NCBI RefSeq assembly: GCF_000010305.1
Contig: NC_012489.1
Span: forward strand, 1-64,000
From: Gemmatimonas aurantiaca T-27
GTDB lineage: Bacteria > Gemmatimonadota > Gemmatimonadetes > Gemmatimonadales > Gemmatimonadaceae
Length of the DNA: 64,000 nucleotides
Reading direction: 5' to 3'
The notes beneath the pieces are model-generated. The model did not search any database and was not told the origin of the DNA. It saw only the letters and a program-made list of their open reading frames with translations. Shown in pieces: positions 37,132 to 44,627 of this stretch (the first letter of the stretch is position 1; each line of letters opens with the position of its first letter). The translations under genes and the position numbers were made by a program.

Positions 37132-37911
37132 TTACAGTGCTGGTGTGCTTTTGCGGTCGATCATTTCGCGGGCGACGGCCATGTAGGCCTGAGCGCCAAC
37201 GGAGGCGATGTCGTACACCACGATGGGTTTGCCGAAGCTGGGTGCTTCAGCGAGGCGGATATTTCGTGGGATGACGGTCTGGAAGACCTTGTCGCCGAAG
37301 TGTGCGCGGGCATCGGCGGCCACCTGTCTCGAAAGATTGAGGCGGGCGTCGTACATGGTGAGCAGGACCGCTTCGACATCGAGTGTGCTGTTTGCCGAGT
37401 CCTGCACGCGTTGCACGGTGCTCAGGAGCTGGCTGAGCCCTTCGAGGGCGTAGTACTCACACTGCAGGGGAATGAGCAGAGCGTCTGCCGCTACGAGCAT
37501 GTTCAGTGTGATCAGCCCGAGCGATGGTGGGCAATCGATCAGGATGAAGTCGTAGCGATCGCGGATAGGGGCCAGCGCGTCGTGCATCCTCGAGATGCGG
37601 TCGTCGGCATCGACCAGTTCCACTTCCACGGCGGCCAGATCGGGCGTCGTGGGGAGTACATCGAGGTGTCGGAACTGGACGCCACGCACCAAGGCCTGAT
37701 CGACGGAGGCCTCTCCGAGCAGGACGTCGTACGTATTGAGCGTGAAGTCTTCTCGACTGATGCCACAACCCGACGTGGCATTGCCTTGGGGATCGGCATC
37801 AATGAGCAGCGTGCGCTGCTCCGCGACGGCGAGGGAGGCGGCGAGATTGACGGCTGTCGTGGTTTTACCGACGCCGCCCTTCTGATTGGCAATAGCGAGG
37901 ATGCGTCCCAC
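37132..37911 (-). CDS. parA: Chromosome partitioning ATPase ParA
   Basis: The 259-residue ParA/Soj ATPase has the deviant Walker A KGGVGKTTTAVNLAA (about 11-25), Walker A' DADPQGNATSG and Walker B FILIDCPPSLG. It forms ATP-dependent dimers on DNA and drives movement of ParB-parS complexes. Two parS sites lie upstream at 38040 and 38374. The parAB pair is about 36 kb from dnaA, within the origin-proximal range usual for chromosomal parAB. Confidence 0.97.
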   Translation of the reverse strand: MGRILAIANQKGGVGKTTTAVNLAASLAVAEQRTLLIDADPQGNATSGCGISREDFTLNTYDVLLGEASVDQALVRGVQFRHLDVLPTTPDLAAVEVELVDADDRISRMHDALAPIRDRYDFILIDCPPSLGLITLNMLVAADALLIPLQCEYYALEGLSQLLSTVQRVQDSANSTLDVEAVLLTMYDARLNLSRQVAADARAHFGDKVFQTVIPRNIRLAEAPSFGKPIVVYDIASVGAQAYMAVAREMIDRKSTPAL

Positions 37912-38039
37912 AGAGGCTGGCTAGAGGGGGTTCGCGCGGACGCGAAGTATAGGAAGAACCCCTGCCAGTAACCATGGCGGCGGTCGATTTCCGGCTGAAT
38001 CCGCTTCTATGGCAGCCATTCCAGGCGGAAAACTGCCTG

Positions 38040-38055
38040 TGTTTCACGTGAAACC
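38040..38055. promoter_or_regulatory. parS site 1
   Basis: TGTTTCACGTGAAACC matches the ParB-binding consensus TGTTTCACGTGAAACA in 15 of 16 positions and contains the full 14-base palindrome GTTTCACGTGAAAC. It lies 129 bases upstream of parA. Confidence 0.9.
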
Positions 38056-38111
38056 AGGCCAATGTGGGAGAGCGTGGAGTCTTTTGCTCTTTCAACAAAG
38101 GGGCGTGAATA

Positions 38112-38281
38112 GCTGGAACACAGATAGCACAGATCGACCAACAGCATTGCACAGATACTGCTTCATGGAAGCTGAGGATCTTTGAAAGCGACCATTTCAA
38201 TCATTTTGATCTGATCTAGAATGTGGCTGTTCGCTGTATCTGTGTGATCGCAGTTCCCATCTGCGCCATCTGTGTTCCAGC
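38112..38281. repeat. Nested palindromic intergenic element, copy A
   Basis: Outer arms 38112-38134 and 38259-38281 are complementary over 23 bases with two mismatches, beginning gctggaacacagat. Inner arms cacagatac (38150-38158) and its complement (38236-38244) nest inside. The remaining sequence in this 557-base parA-upstream gap (37912-38468) holds parS sites and a terminator but no gene I can support. A related element with the same outer/inner plan is at 56669-56786. Confidence 0.7.
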
Positions 38282-38373
38282 CGTTCACGATCTCTGTTGA
38301 ACGCCCATGATTGTGAATCGCGCGCCCAAAGCACGGTCGATATCGGCCGATCTCCCATTCGAAGCCATCACGG

Positions 38374-38389
38374 CGTTTCACGTGAAACC
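38374..38389. promoter_or_regulatory. parS site 2
   Basis: CGTTTCACGTGAAACC matches the parS consensus at 14 of 16 positions with the complete 14-base palindromic core. It lies 334 bases from site 1 in the same intergenic region. Confidence 0.88.
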
Positions 38390-38418
38390 GAATCCCACAT
38401 CACGAGAGCGCCGAAAGC

Positions 38419-38448
38419 AAAAAGGGCCCGATCCAATGGACCGGGCCC
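38419..38448 (-). terminator. Terminator of the SIMPL-domain gene
   Basis: On the minus strand a GC-rich stem (gggcccg with cgggccc, extended by tcc/gga around one mismatch) is followed by five T (38419-38423). It starts 20 bases after the SIMPL gene stop. Confidence 0.8.
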
Positions 38449-38468
38449 CCTTCCCTGCCTGGTGACGA

Positions 38469-39212
38469 CTAGCGCTTCTCGAAGCGCCAGCGCGTCATCA
38501 CACTCACCGATACGGTGGTCGTGCCTTCCGCGACCGGCGTTGGCATCGAGGCGTCAAAGCCTTCGGCCTTCGCCATCGCCATCATGGGACGCGGCTCCGG
38601 GCGCTCGTACTCGTTGATCGACAGCTCGAGCAGTTCGGCCACACGGCCGCCAGCCGCCTGGGCGGCCACCTCCGCCTGCTTCTTGGCCGTCGCCACTGCC
38701 TGCGCCAGTGCGGTCTCCTGCGCCTTGGTACGGTCCTTCACCAGGAAATCGAGGCCGGCCACACGGTTCGCTCCATTCGTGAGACCCGCGTCGATGATCT
38801 GACCAGCCTGTTCGAGCTTGTCCGTCTCCACCTGCACGATGTTGCTCACCCGATAGCCATCAATCACCACTCGGCGTTCCTTCTCGTCGTACCGCTGCAC
38901 CGGCGAGACACTGTAGTTCAGCGTCTGGATCTGGGCCGCCGGAATACCAAGCGCGCGGATGGCGCTCAGAATGGCCGACTGCTTCTTGTTGTTTTCCTGG
39001 GCCGCCGCAGCGGCGGTCTTCGACTGGGTCTCCACGCCCACCTGCACGCGCGCCCGGTCGGGCGTCACCTGCACCTCGCCACGCGCCGACACCATGATGG
39101 CCGGAGGCGGCTGCACGGGCTGGGCCTGTGCCACCACCAGGCGCGGAGAGACCATCGCAAAACCCGCGGCAGTCATGGACACCATCGAACGCTTCGACCA
39201 GATACGGCGCAT
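38469..39212 (-). CDS. SIMPL domain-containing (DUF541) exported protein
   Basis: The 247-residue protein has an N-terminal signal (MRRIWSKRSMVSMTAAGFAMVSPRLVVAQ has a basic start and hydrophobic core) and the SIMPL/DUF541 fold: IMVSARGEVQVTPDRARVQV, NNKKQSAILSAIRALGI, YRVSNIVQVETDKLEQAG. A long helix rich in Lys/Ala follows (ALAQAVATAKKQAEVAAQAA). Family members are periplasmic or outer-membrane proteins of unclear function; some are stress-related. The ATG at 39212 matches the signal peptide; the frame extends 90 bases upstream without such character. Confidence 0.88.
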   Translation of the reverse strand: MRRIWSKRSMVSMTAAGFAMVSPRLVVAQAQPVQPPPAIMVSARGEVQVTPDRARVQVGVETQSKTAAAAAQENNKKQSAILSAIRALGIPAAQIQTLNYSVSPVQRYDEKERRVVIDGYRVSNIVQVETDKLEQAGQIIDAGLTNGANRVAGLDFLVKDRTKAQETALAQAVATAKKQAEVAAQAAGGRVAELLELSINEYERPEPRPMMAMAKAEGFDASMPTPVAEGTTTVSVSVMTRWRFEKR

Positions 39213-39783
39213 ATAGAAACCCTGTGATGAGGGATGAGAACTCGTTGGAACCTGAAAGAACCTGCCGCACATCCTACCCAACGACCACCAAGAATGTGTC
39301 ACCAGCGTTCCGATGTCCCTTCGCTGTGGATGTAAGACGCCACACCGGCAAAATCTTGCACACTGTCGCGATGTGCGGCTTTATCAAGCCAGTAGAAGGA
39401 CACTGATTGTGTGTCTCTGAATTCGCTCCACGGCCATCGCGCGCCGTTCGTGAGCGAAACATGCGAGAAGTACTCGATGGCATGCCCATTCCCGCCTCGA
39501 GGCCATAAAGAAACTCACGAGCGCCTTTTCGGCCGATTTTCGACGCAGAAGAATCAGGGACCAAACGGAAACGCGTATCACAAATATGTGTCATTTCTAA
39601 AACAGTATTCGGTCATAATAGCATCATTTAATGTCATTCTCAACAAAGAACAACAATTCTGTGATCATATGAACGTCAGAAAAAGAAGAACGGCAACGCC
39701 CCAGAGCGCTGCCGTTCGTTGCCATACTATATAGATGGAGCTGAGAGCTCTGCCTGTCACCTATCACTGAACCTCCCGCGACA
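39213..39783. other. Long intergenic region with AT-rich segment
   Basis: This 571-base gap lies between two minus-strand genes. About 39530-39690 is strikingly AT-rich compared with the rest of the window, with runs such as aaatatgtgtcatttct and agcatcatttaatgtc. A plus-strand frame of 107 codons (39411-39734) crosses it, but its composition is poor, it has no Shine-Dalgarno and it ends inside the mnmG terminator, so I do not call it a gene. The SIMPL gene promoter must lie in the left part. Confidence 0.5.
39680..39717 (-). terminator. Terminator of mnmG
   Basis: Arms gaacggcaacgc (39688-39699) and gcgctgccgttc (39706-39717) pair with one mismatch around a 6-base loop. A T-rich run (five T at 39680-39684) follows on the minus strand, 66 bases after the mnmG stop. 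Confidence 0.82.
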
Positions 39784-41742
39784 TCAGTGCTTCCGCAGCT
39801 CCAGCATCAGGTTCTGCAGGTCGGCAGGGCTGATTCCGGGAATCGCGCTCGCCTGCGCCAATGTCCCGGGTTTGAGTCGCTCAAACTTCTGTCGTGCCTC
39901 GATCGACAAAGTCCGCATCGCGGCATAGTCCAGGGTTGGCGGTAGCACGACGGCGCCCTGTGCCACCAGTCGATTCGCCTGGAGACGTTCCCGCTCGAAG
40001 TACCCGGCGTATTTGATCTCCAACTCAGCCCCCACAATGGCATCACGGGGCAGTTCGGCACCAACACCGGCTGCGTCAAACAGCACCTGCAGCGTGATCT
40101 CGCTGCGGCGCGCCAGCTCCACCGCGCGCACCGCGTGCGCCAGCGGTCGTGTTCCGGCGGCTTCGAGAATCGGGTCGGCAATGGCCGGCGACATGCTGGT
40201 GGCCTCCGCCAGGCGCAGCGCTTCACGCACGGCGCCAAGTCGCGCATGCAACACCTCGAGCTCTGCGTCCTGCCACAGTCCCGCAGCTTCAGACACCGGA
40301 GCCAGGCGTGACAGCGCATTGTCCTGGCGTACGGTCAAACGGAATTCGCTGCGTGACGTGAACAACCGATAGGGCTCATCCACCCCACGGGTGGTGAGGT
40401 CGTTGATCAGCACACCGATGTAGCTGGACTCGCGCCCCAGCACGATCGGCTCACGCTCCTGAGTGAATCGCGCGGCATTGAGTCCTGCCATCACACCCTG
40501 CCCGCCAGCCTCTTCATAGCCGGTGGTGCCGTTCACCTGTCCCGCGAAAAACAACCCATCGATCGCACGGGAGCCCAGCGATGGCCACAACTGCGTGGGC
40601 GGATAGTAGTCGTACTCGATGGCGTAACCGGCGCGTGTCATGCGCACGTCTTCGAGGCCATGCACACTGCGCAACACCGCCAGTTGTACTGGTGCCGGCA
40701 GCGATGTCGACAGGCCGTTCACATACAGCTCGCTCGTGTCGTGTCCTTCCGGCTCGAGAAAGAGCTGATGCCGCACCTTGTCGGGAAACTTCACAACTTT
40801 GTCTTCGACACTCGGACAGTAGCGTGGTCCACGTGATGCAATGGCCCCACCATACATCGCCGACTCATTGATGTGCTTCGCGATCAGCTCCGTGCCCGCT
40901 TCTTCCAACCAACCGACCCAGCATGGCATCTGCTCCGGACTGCGCATCGCGCCATCCGCCGTACGCCGCGGTGTCGTCCAGAAGTGTGACCACGAGTAGT
41001 CGAAGAGATCGATCTCGCTCTCCTGCCGATCGAAGCGTGTGTAGTCGACGCTGCGTCCATCGATACGGGGTGGTGTGCCGGTCTTGAATCGTTCCGTCGT
41101 GAGTCCCTCGGCATCGAGTTGTTGGCCGAGGTGCACGGAAGGCGCTTCACCGGCCCGTCCACCACTGATGCGGGTGTCGGTGCCGATGTGCATGGTGCCG
41201 CGTCCAAAGGTGCCCGTGGTGAGCACCACCGCGCGCGCGCCGAAGCGACGTCCTTCCATGGTTTCTACGCCGGCTACTCTGCGCGTCGCGCCACTCGCCA
41301 GACTTCCGGCATCGTCGAACAACAACCGGGCCACCATGCCTTGCATCGTCACCAGGTTTGGTTGTGCCTCCAGCAACTGCCGAACCGCGCGGCGATACAG
41401 CCCGCGATCGCATTGCGCACGTGGCGCCCACACCGCCGGTCCCTTGCCGCGATTGAGCATGCGGAATTGCACGGTGGCCATATCGGTCGCGCGGGCCATG
41501 ATGCCACCCAGTGCGTCCACCTCCCGCACCACAGTGCCCTTCGCGATACCTCCAATCGCCGGATTGCAGGAGAGCTGGCCAAGCTGTTCGAGCGCGCCGG
41601 TGATGAGAGCCACCCGTGCGCCGGAACGCGCGGCGGCGACGGCGGCCTCTGTGCCCGCGTGGCCACCGCCGATCACGATCACATCGAACACGCTCTCGAA
41701 CGAAGCCTGCGGCGAGGCCCCGATCGTATCCCGAGCACTCAA
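39784..41742 (-). CDS. mnmG: tRNA uridine 5-carboxymethylaminomethyl modification enzyme MnmG
   Basis: MnmG (GidA), with MnmE, installs the cmnm5 group on U34 of several tRNAs using FAD. The 652-residue protein has the FAD-binding motif VIGGGHAGTEAAVAAARSG near residue 24, the signatures LSCNPAIGGIAKGTVVREVDALGG and GPRYCPSVEDKVVKFPDK, and the C-terminal helical MnmE/tRNA-binding domain (EIKYAGYFERERLQANRL). Length is close to the family norm. No mnmE or rsmG is adjacent. A small gene diverges 31 bases from its start. Confidence 0.97.
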   Translation of the reverse strand: MSARDTIGASPQASFESVFDVIVIGGGHAGTEAAVAAARSGARVALITGALEQLGQLSCNPAIGGIAKGTVVREVDALGGIMARATDMATVQFRMLNRGKGPAVWAPRAQCDRGLYRRAVRQLLEAQPNLVTMQGMVARLLFDDAGSLASGATRRVAGVETMEGRRFGARAVVLTTGTFGRGTMHIGTDTRISGGRAGEAPSVHLGQQLDAEGLTTERFKTGTPPRIDGRSVDYTRFDRQESEIDLFDYSWSHFWTTPRRTADGAMRSPEQMPCWVGWLEEAGTELIAKHINESAMYGGAIASRGPRYCPSVEDKVVKFPDKVRHQLFLEPEGHDTSELYVNGLSTSLPAPVQLAVLRSVHGLEDVRMTRAGYAIEYDYYPPTQLWPSLGSRAIDGLFFAGQVNGTTGYEEAGGQGVMAGLNAARFTQEREPIVLGRESSYIGVLINDLTTRGVDEPYRLFTSRSEFRLTVRQDNALSRLAPVSEAAGLWQDAELEVLHARLGAVREALRLAEATSMSPAIADPILEAAGTRPLAHAVRAVELARRSEITLQVLFDAAGVGAELPRDAIVGAELEIKYAGYFERERLQANRLVAQGAVVLPPTLDYAAMRTLSIEARQKFERLKPGTLAQASAIPGISPADLQNLMLELRKH

Positions 41743-41772
41743 AACTCACCTCTCCCGACAGTAGTTTTCTGC

Positions 41773-42078
41773 ATGCCACTGAATCTCTCGCACACCGGTC
41801 CGACGCTCATCCTTCGCAAGAGCGCCTTCGAACGTGTCGGTCTGACCCGCACCCAGATCGACGAAGCACTCAACCTCACCGCCGACGAGTTCCGGGTGGA
41901 AGGGGAGCTCATCGCGATCGGCCCGCTCGTTGGCGAAGACACCGCCACCGACCTCATTGCGCAGCTCGAAGACGCGGGACTCGCGTACTACGATGATTTC
42001 TTCGAGCTGAGCGGCAATTGGCCTGAATGGCTGCGGCTTTTTGCCATGGACTCCCGAGCCACCGGCTCAACGACCTGA
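41773..42078 (+). CDS. Small acidic protein of unknown function
   Basis: The 101-residue product (from the ATG at 41773) is acidic and soluble, with RKSAFERVGLTRTQIDEALN and an Asp/Glu-rich C-terminal half (LEDAGLAYYDDFFELSGNWPEW). I recognise no family. It is divergent from mnmG and its last 12 bases overlap the end of the zinc-ribbon gene. A longer open frame upstream is antisense to mnmG and is not credible. Confidence 0.6.
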   Translation: MPLNLSHTGPTLILRKSAFERVGLTRTQIDEALNLTADEFRVEGELIAIGPLVGEDTATDLIAQLEDAGLAYYDDFFELSGNWPEWLRLFAMDSRATGSTT

Positions 42079-42456
42079 GCGCGTCTGGTTTGATGACGGT
42101 GTTTGCAGGCGGGCACGCGCAGCGTCGGTGCGTGCGGTGTTCGCCTGTCGCCACGCGCGTCGGCGTTCCCGCTCCCGCGCGACCCAGGCATCGCTCCGTC
42201 GCAGCAGTCCTTCCCAGCCGCACGCCACACACCAGCTCCGGCGATTGCGTTCACCAAAACTGATCACGCGCCACCAGCCATTGCGCTCCACCGCATGGGT
42301 GTCGCCGTCACACACGGGACAGCGGTCACCTTCAGTGATCATCCCGAGAAACACGGTGGTCAACAACCAGAACATCGCGAGCTGAAGCGATGCGATGACC
42401 ACGATGAAAATGATCGCGTCCGACCACGTCCAGCCCGGTGCTCCGGCCTGCAACAT
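42067..42456 (-). CDS. Membrane protein with zinc-ribbon-like motif
   Basis: The 129-residue protein has one N-terminal membrane helix (SDAIIFIVVIASLQLAMFWLL) and then two CxxC pairs, CPVC and CVAC, about 38 residues apart, suggesting a zinc ribbon. An Arg-rich helical tail follows. The function is unknown. Its ATG overlaps the stop of the NfeD-like gene by one base (TGATG), so the two are probably translated together and act in the same membrane process. Confidence 0.7.
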   Translation of the reverse strand: MLQAGAPGWTWSDAIIFIVVIASLQLAMFWLLTTVFLGMITEGDRCPVCDGDTHAVERNGWWRVISFGERNRRSWCVACGWEGLLRRSDAWVARERERRRAWRQANTARTDAARARLQTPSSNQTRSGR

Positions 42457-43019
42457 CAGAGGCGCCGTTCCACGGCGTCCCACGGTTCGGCATAGGCCAC
42501 CCCCTCTTCCACCCGATCGATCACCACGTCGGTGCCGAGCGCCAGCGCGCTGTCGTCCATCGACTGCGCCGGCAGCAGATACTCGCGACCATCCAGTGCA
42601 TACCGCAGTTGTCCGCGTCCGCCGCCGGCGACCGCCTGGGTGATATGCGCCAGGGTGCCCTGCAGCAGATAGCGTTCATCGACATGATCCGCGCGCGCAC
42701 CGGGAATGGCCCACCGTGCGATCAGCAGCGACTGCAGCGCATACGTTGCACCGCCGGCACCCAGCGCCACCAGCAATTGCCAGTACCACGCCCATTCGTT
42801 GGCGCGGGTGAGCAGATAGCCGGTGAGGCCGAAGCCCACGGCAAATGCCGCGAGACTGGCCAGGTTCAGCGTGGGCGAAGGCTCGGCGGCAGGGTTGTGC
42901 TCACTGCGACGCTCGTGCGGGGCGACCGCGGGCTGCACCGAACGCTCGGTGCCGTACAACATCGCGTATACCCCGAGCACGAGCCCGGTCAGCAGAAATC
43001 CAAGGGCGACAACGGTCAC
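42456..43019 (-). CDS. NfeD-like membrane protein
   Basis: The 187-residue protein has an N-terminal helix (VVALGFLLTGLVLGVYAML), a variable Pro/Glu-rich stretch and two further membrane helices. The C-terminal beta domain (LRYALDGREYLLPAQS, GTDVVIDRVEEGVAYAEPW) resembles the NfeD OB fold. NfeD partners normally act with SPFH/stomatin proteins, none of which is nearby, so the assignment is tentative. Confidence 0.6.
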   Translation of the reverse strand: MTVVALGFLLTGLVLGVYAMLYGTERSVQPAVAPHERRSEHNPAAEPSPTLNLASLAAFAVGFGLTGYLLTRANEWAWYWQLLVALGAGGATYALQSLLIARWAIPGARADHVDERYLLQGTLAHITQAVAGGGRGQLRYALDGREYLLPAQSMDDSALALGTDVVIDRVEEGVAYAEPWDAVERRL

Positions 43020-43125
43020 GACAGGTTCCAGAGTGTTGCTGATCTAGCGGACGACGGGTGGTATGCCCTCAAAAGAAACACTGATTCGCCGTTTCATGGC
43101 ACCCACGGACATTCAGAGGTCCACT

Positions 43126-44181
43126 TTACCGCACCCACCCCTCGAGCCCGGGCCGTAGAAACTCCGCTGCTCGCCACTCGGCATAGTACCATGGCGCCCA
43201 TGGCCGGCCTCCCGCAGTGAAGCCCACATGCCCGCCACGCACCGGAAACTCCGCCTCCACGCAGGGCGTGGCGGCCACCGCCTCGCGCACCTCATCCAGC
43301 ACATCTGCCGGCAGGAAGGGATCGTCGACCGCCGACAGCAGCAAGGTCGGCCGTGCGATGTGCGAGAGGTACGGCAGCGAACTGGATCGCGCGTAGTAGT
43401 CGGCCGCGTCGGCAAACCCATGCACCGGGGCCGTAAATGCGTCGTCGAAGTCCCAGAGCGTGCGAATGCGGGACACCGGCTGGAGATGCCGCAGCTCAGG
43501 GTGCCGGCGGACTTTTGCCTGAGCCTTGGGAATCAGGGATCGCAGAAATGCGTGCTCGTAGAGCACACCGAACCCCTGCCCGATTCGCCGCGACGCCCGG
43601 GCCAGATCAAACGGCACCGAGATCGCCACCGCGCCGGTCACCTGAGGGGACAAGCGACCTCGTTCCTCTCCCAGCAGCTTGCACAACACGTTGCCGCCAA
43701 GCGATACCCCCACCAGCCCGATGGGCGCCGAGGGATATCGACTGGTCAGTTGGTCCAGCACCCAACGCGCGTCACCGGTTTCCCCGGAATGGTAAGAGCG
43801 GGGGAGACGGTTCGGTTCGGAACCACAGCTACGGAACAGCAGCAGGTCGGCCGCCCAGCCGCGGCTCCGTGCCTCCCGGAATAGCGCCCGCACATAGTGC
43901 GAGTGCACTCCGCCCTCGAGTCCATGCAACAGCAGCAAACGGGGACTCTGGGCCCCACGCGCGCCGGCCAATCGCACCAGATCGACAAAATCGCCGTCTG
44001 GCGTGTCCCAGCGCTCTATGTGCGTGGGAGCTGGCGGTTCGCGGCGTCCCACGCGACCCCAGATGGTGGCCGAGTGTGGGTCGGGCAGCCACCAGGCCGC
44101 ACGGTATGGCCGGGTTGGCGGGGGCGCCGCTCCCGGTACCGCGGACGTGGTGGATGCCGTGAGTGGAGTGGATGCAGGCAT
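43126..44181 (-). CDS. YheT-family alpha/beta hydrolase
   Basis: The protein of about 351 residues carries the features of the YheT/AB-hydrolase 4 family: DTPDGDFVDL, LLLHGLEGGVHSHYVRAL, LFRSCGSEPNRLPRSYHSGE, nucleophile elbow GVSLGGN and the catalytic His region RGGHVGF near the C-terminus. Related proteins are esterases of uncertain substrate. I chose ATG 44181; another ATG at 44205 would overlap the start codon of the divergent small membrane protein gene. Confidence 0.9.
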   Translation of the reverse strand: MPASTPLTASTTSAVPGAAPPPTRPYRAAWWLPDPHSATIWGRVGRREPPAPTHIERWDTPDGDFVDLVRLAGARGAQSPRLLLLHGLEGGVHSHYVRALFREARSRGWAADLLLFRSCGSEPNRLPRSYHSGETGDARWVLDQLTSRYPSAPIGLVGVSLGGNVLCKLLGEERGRLSPQVTGAVAISVPFDLARASRRIGQGFGVLYEHAFLRSLIPKAQAKVRRHPELRHLQPVSRIRTLWDFDDAFTAPVHGFADAADYYARSSSLPYLSHIARPTLLLSAVDDPFLPADVLDEVREAVAATPCVEAEFPVRGGHVGFTAGGRPWAPWYYAEWRAAEFLRPGLEGWVR

Positions 44182-44203
44182 GGGCAACGCACAATATGTA
44201 GTC

Positions 44204-44578
44204 ATGCCCGCGCTGCTTCAGAGTTCATCCGCCGTCGGTGCCGCCAGTGTCGTTGGCGCCACCACCATCATCAGCGCCAGCTTTGCCGCCGCGTTGGCGG
44301 GCGCGGTGATGGCGGCAGCGCTCAGCGCGATGGTCGGTCATGGCATCCTGCGTCCATTGCTCGAGGCCCGTGGCATTGTCCCGTGGACGGTGCGCGATTC
44401 ACTGGGATCACTCCCCCTGGTGATCTTCGGGAGCGCACTGGCCGCCGGCAGCACGATCTACGGTGCGGCACGGTTCTTCAGCGCCGAGCCACTGGTTCGC
44501 GTGTTATGCTTGGCGCTGCTTTGCGCGGGGCTGCTCGCTGTGCGTCTCGGATTGCTTGCCCTGCGCAAGTTGACGTGA
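44204..44578 (+). CDS. Small hydrophobic membrane protein
   Basis: The 124-residue product from the ATG at 44204 is very hydrophobic, with about three to four membrane segments (VVGATTIISASFAAALAGAV, LGSLPLVIFGSALAAGS, CLALLCAGLLAVRLGLLAL). No family is recognised. Its ATG shares bases with a possible ATG of the divergent hydrolase gene. dctA follows 49 bases downstream on the same strand. Confidence 0.55.
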   Translation: MPALLQSSSAVGAASVVGATTIISASFAAALAGAVMAAALSAMVGHGILRPLLEARGIVPWTVRDSLGSLPLVIFGSALAAGSTIYGAARFFSAEPLVRVLCLALLCAGLLAVRLGLLALRKLT

Positions 44579-44627
44579 TTGCCGGCTGACGCCCGAATCG
44601 TCTCGCCGAACCCCCCACCCTCCTCGT

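Noticed and set aside
39411-39734. 107-codon plus-strand frame in the long gap
   Set aside because: No Shine-Dalgarno, atypical composition, and it runs into the mnmG terminator.
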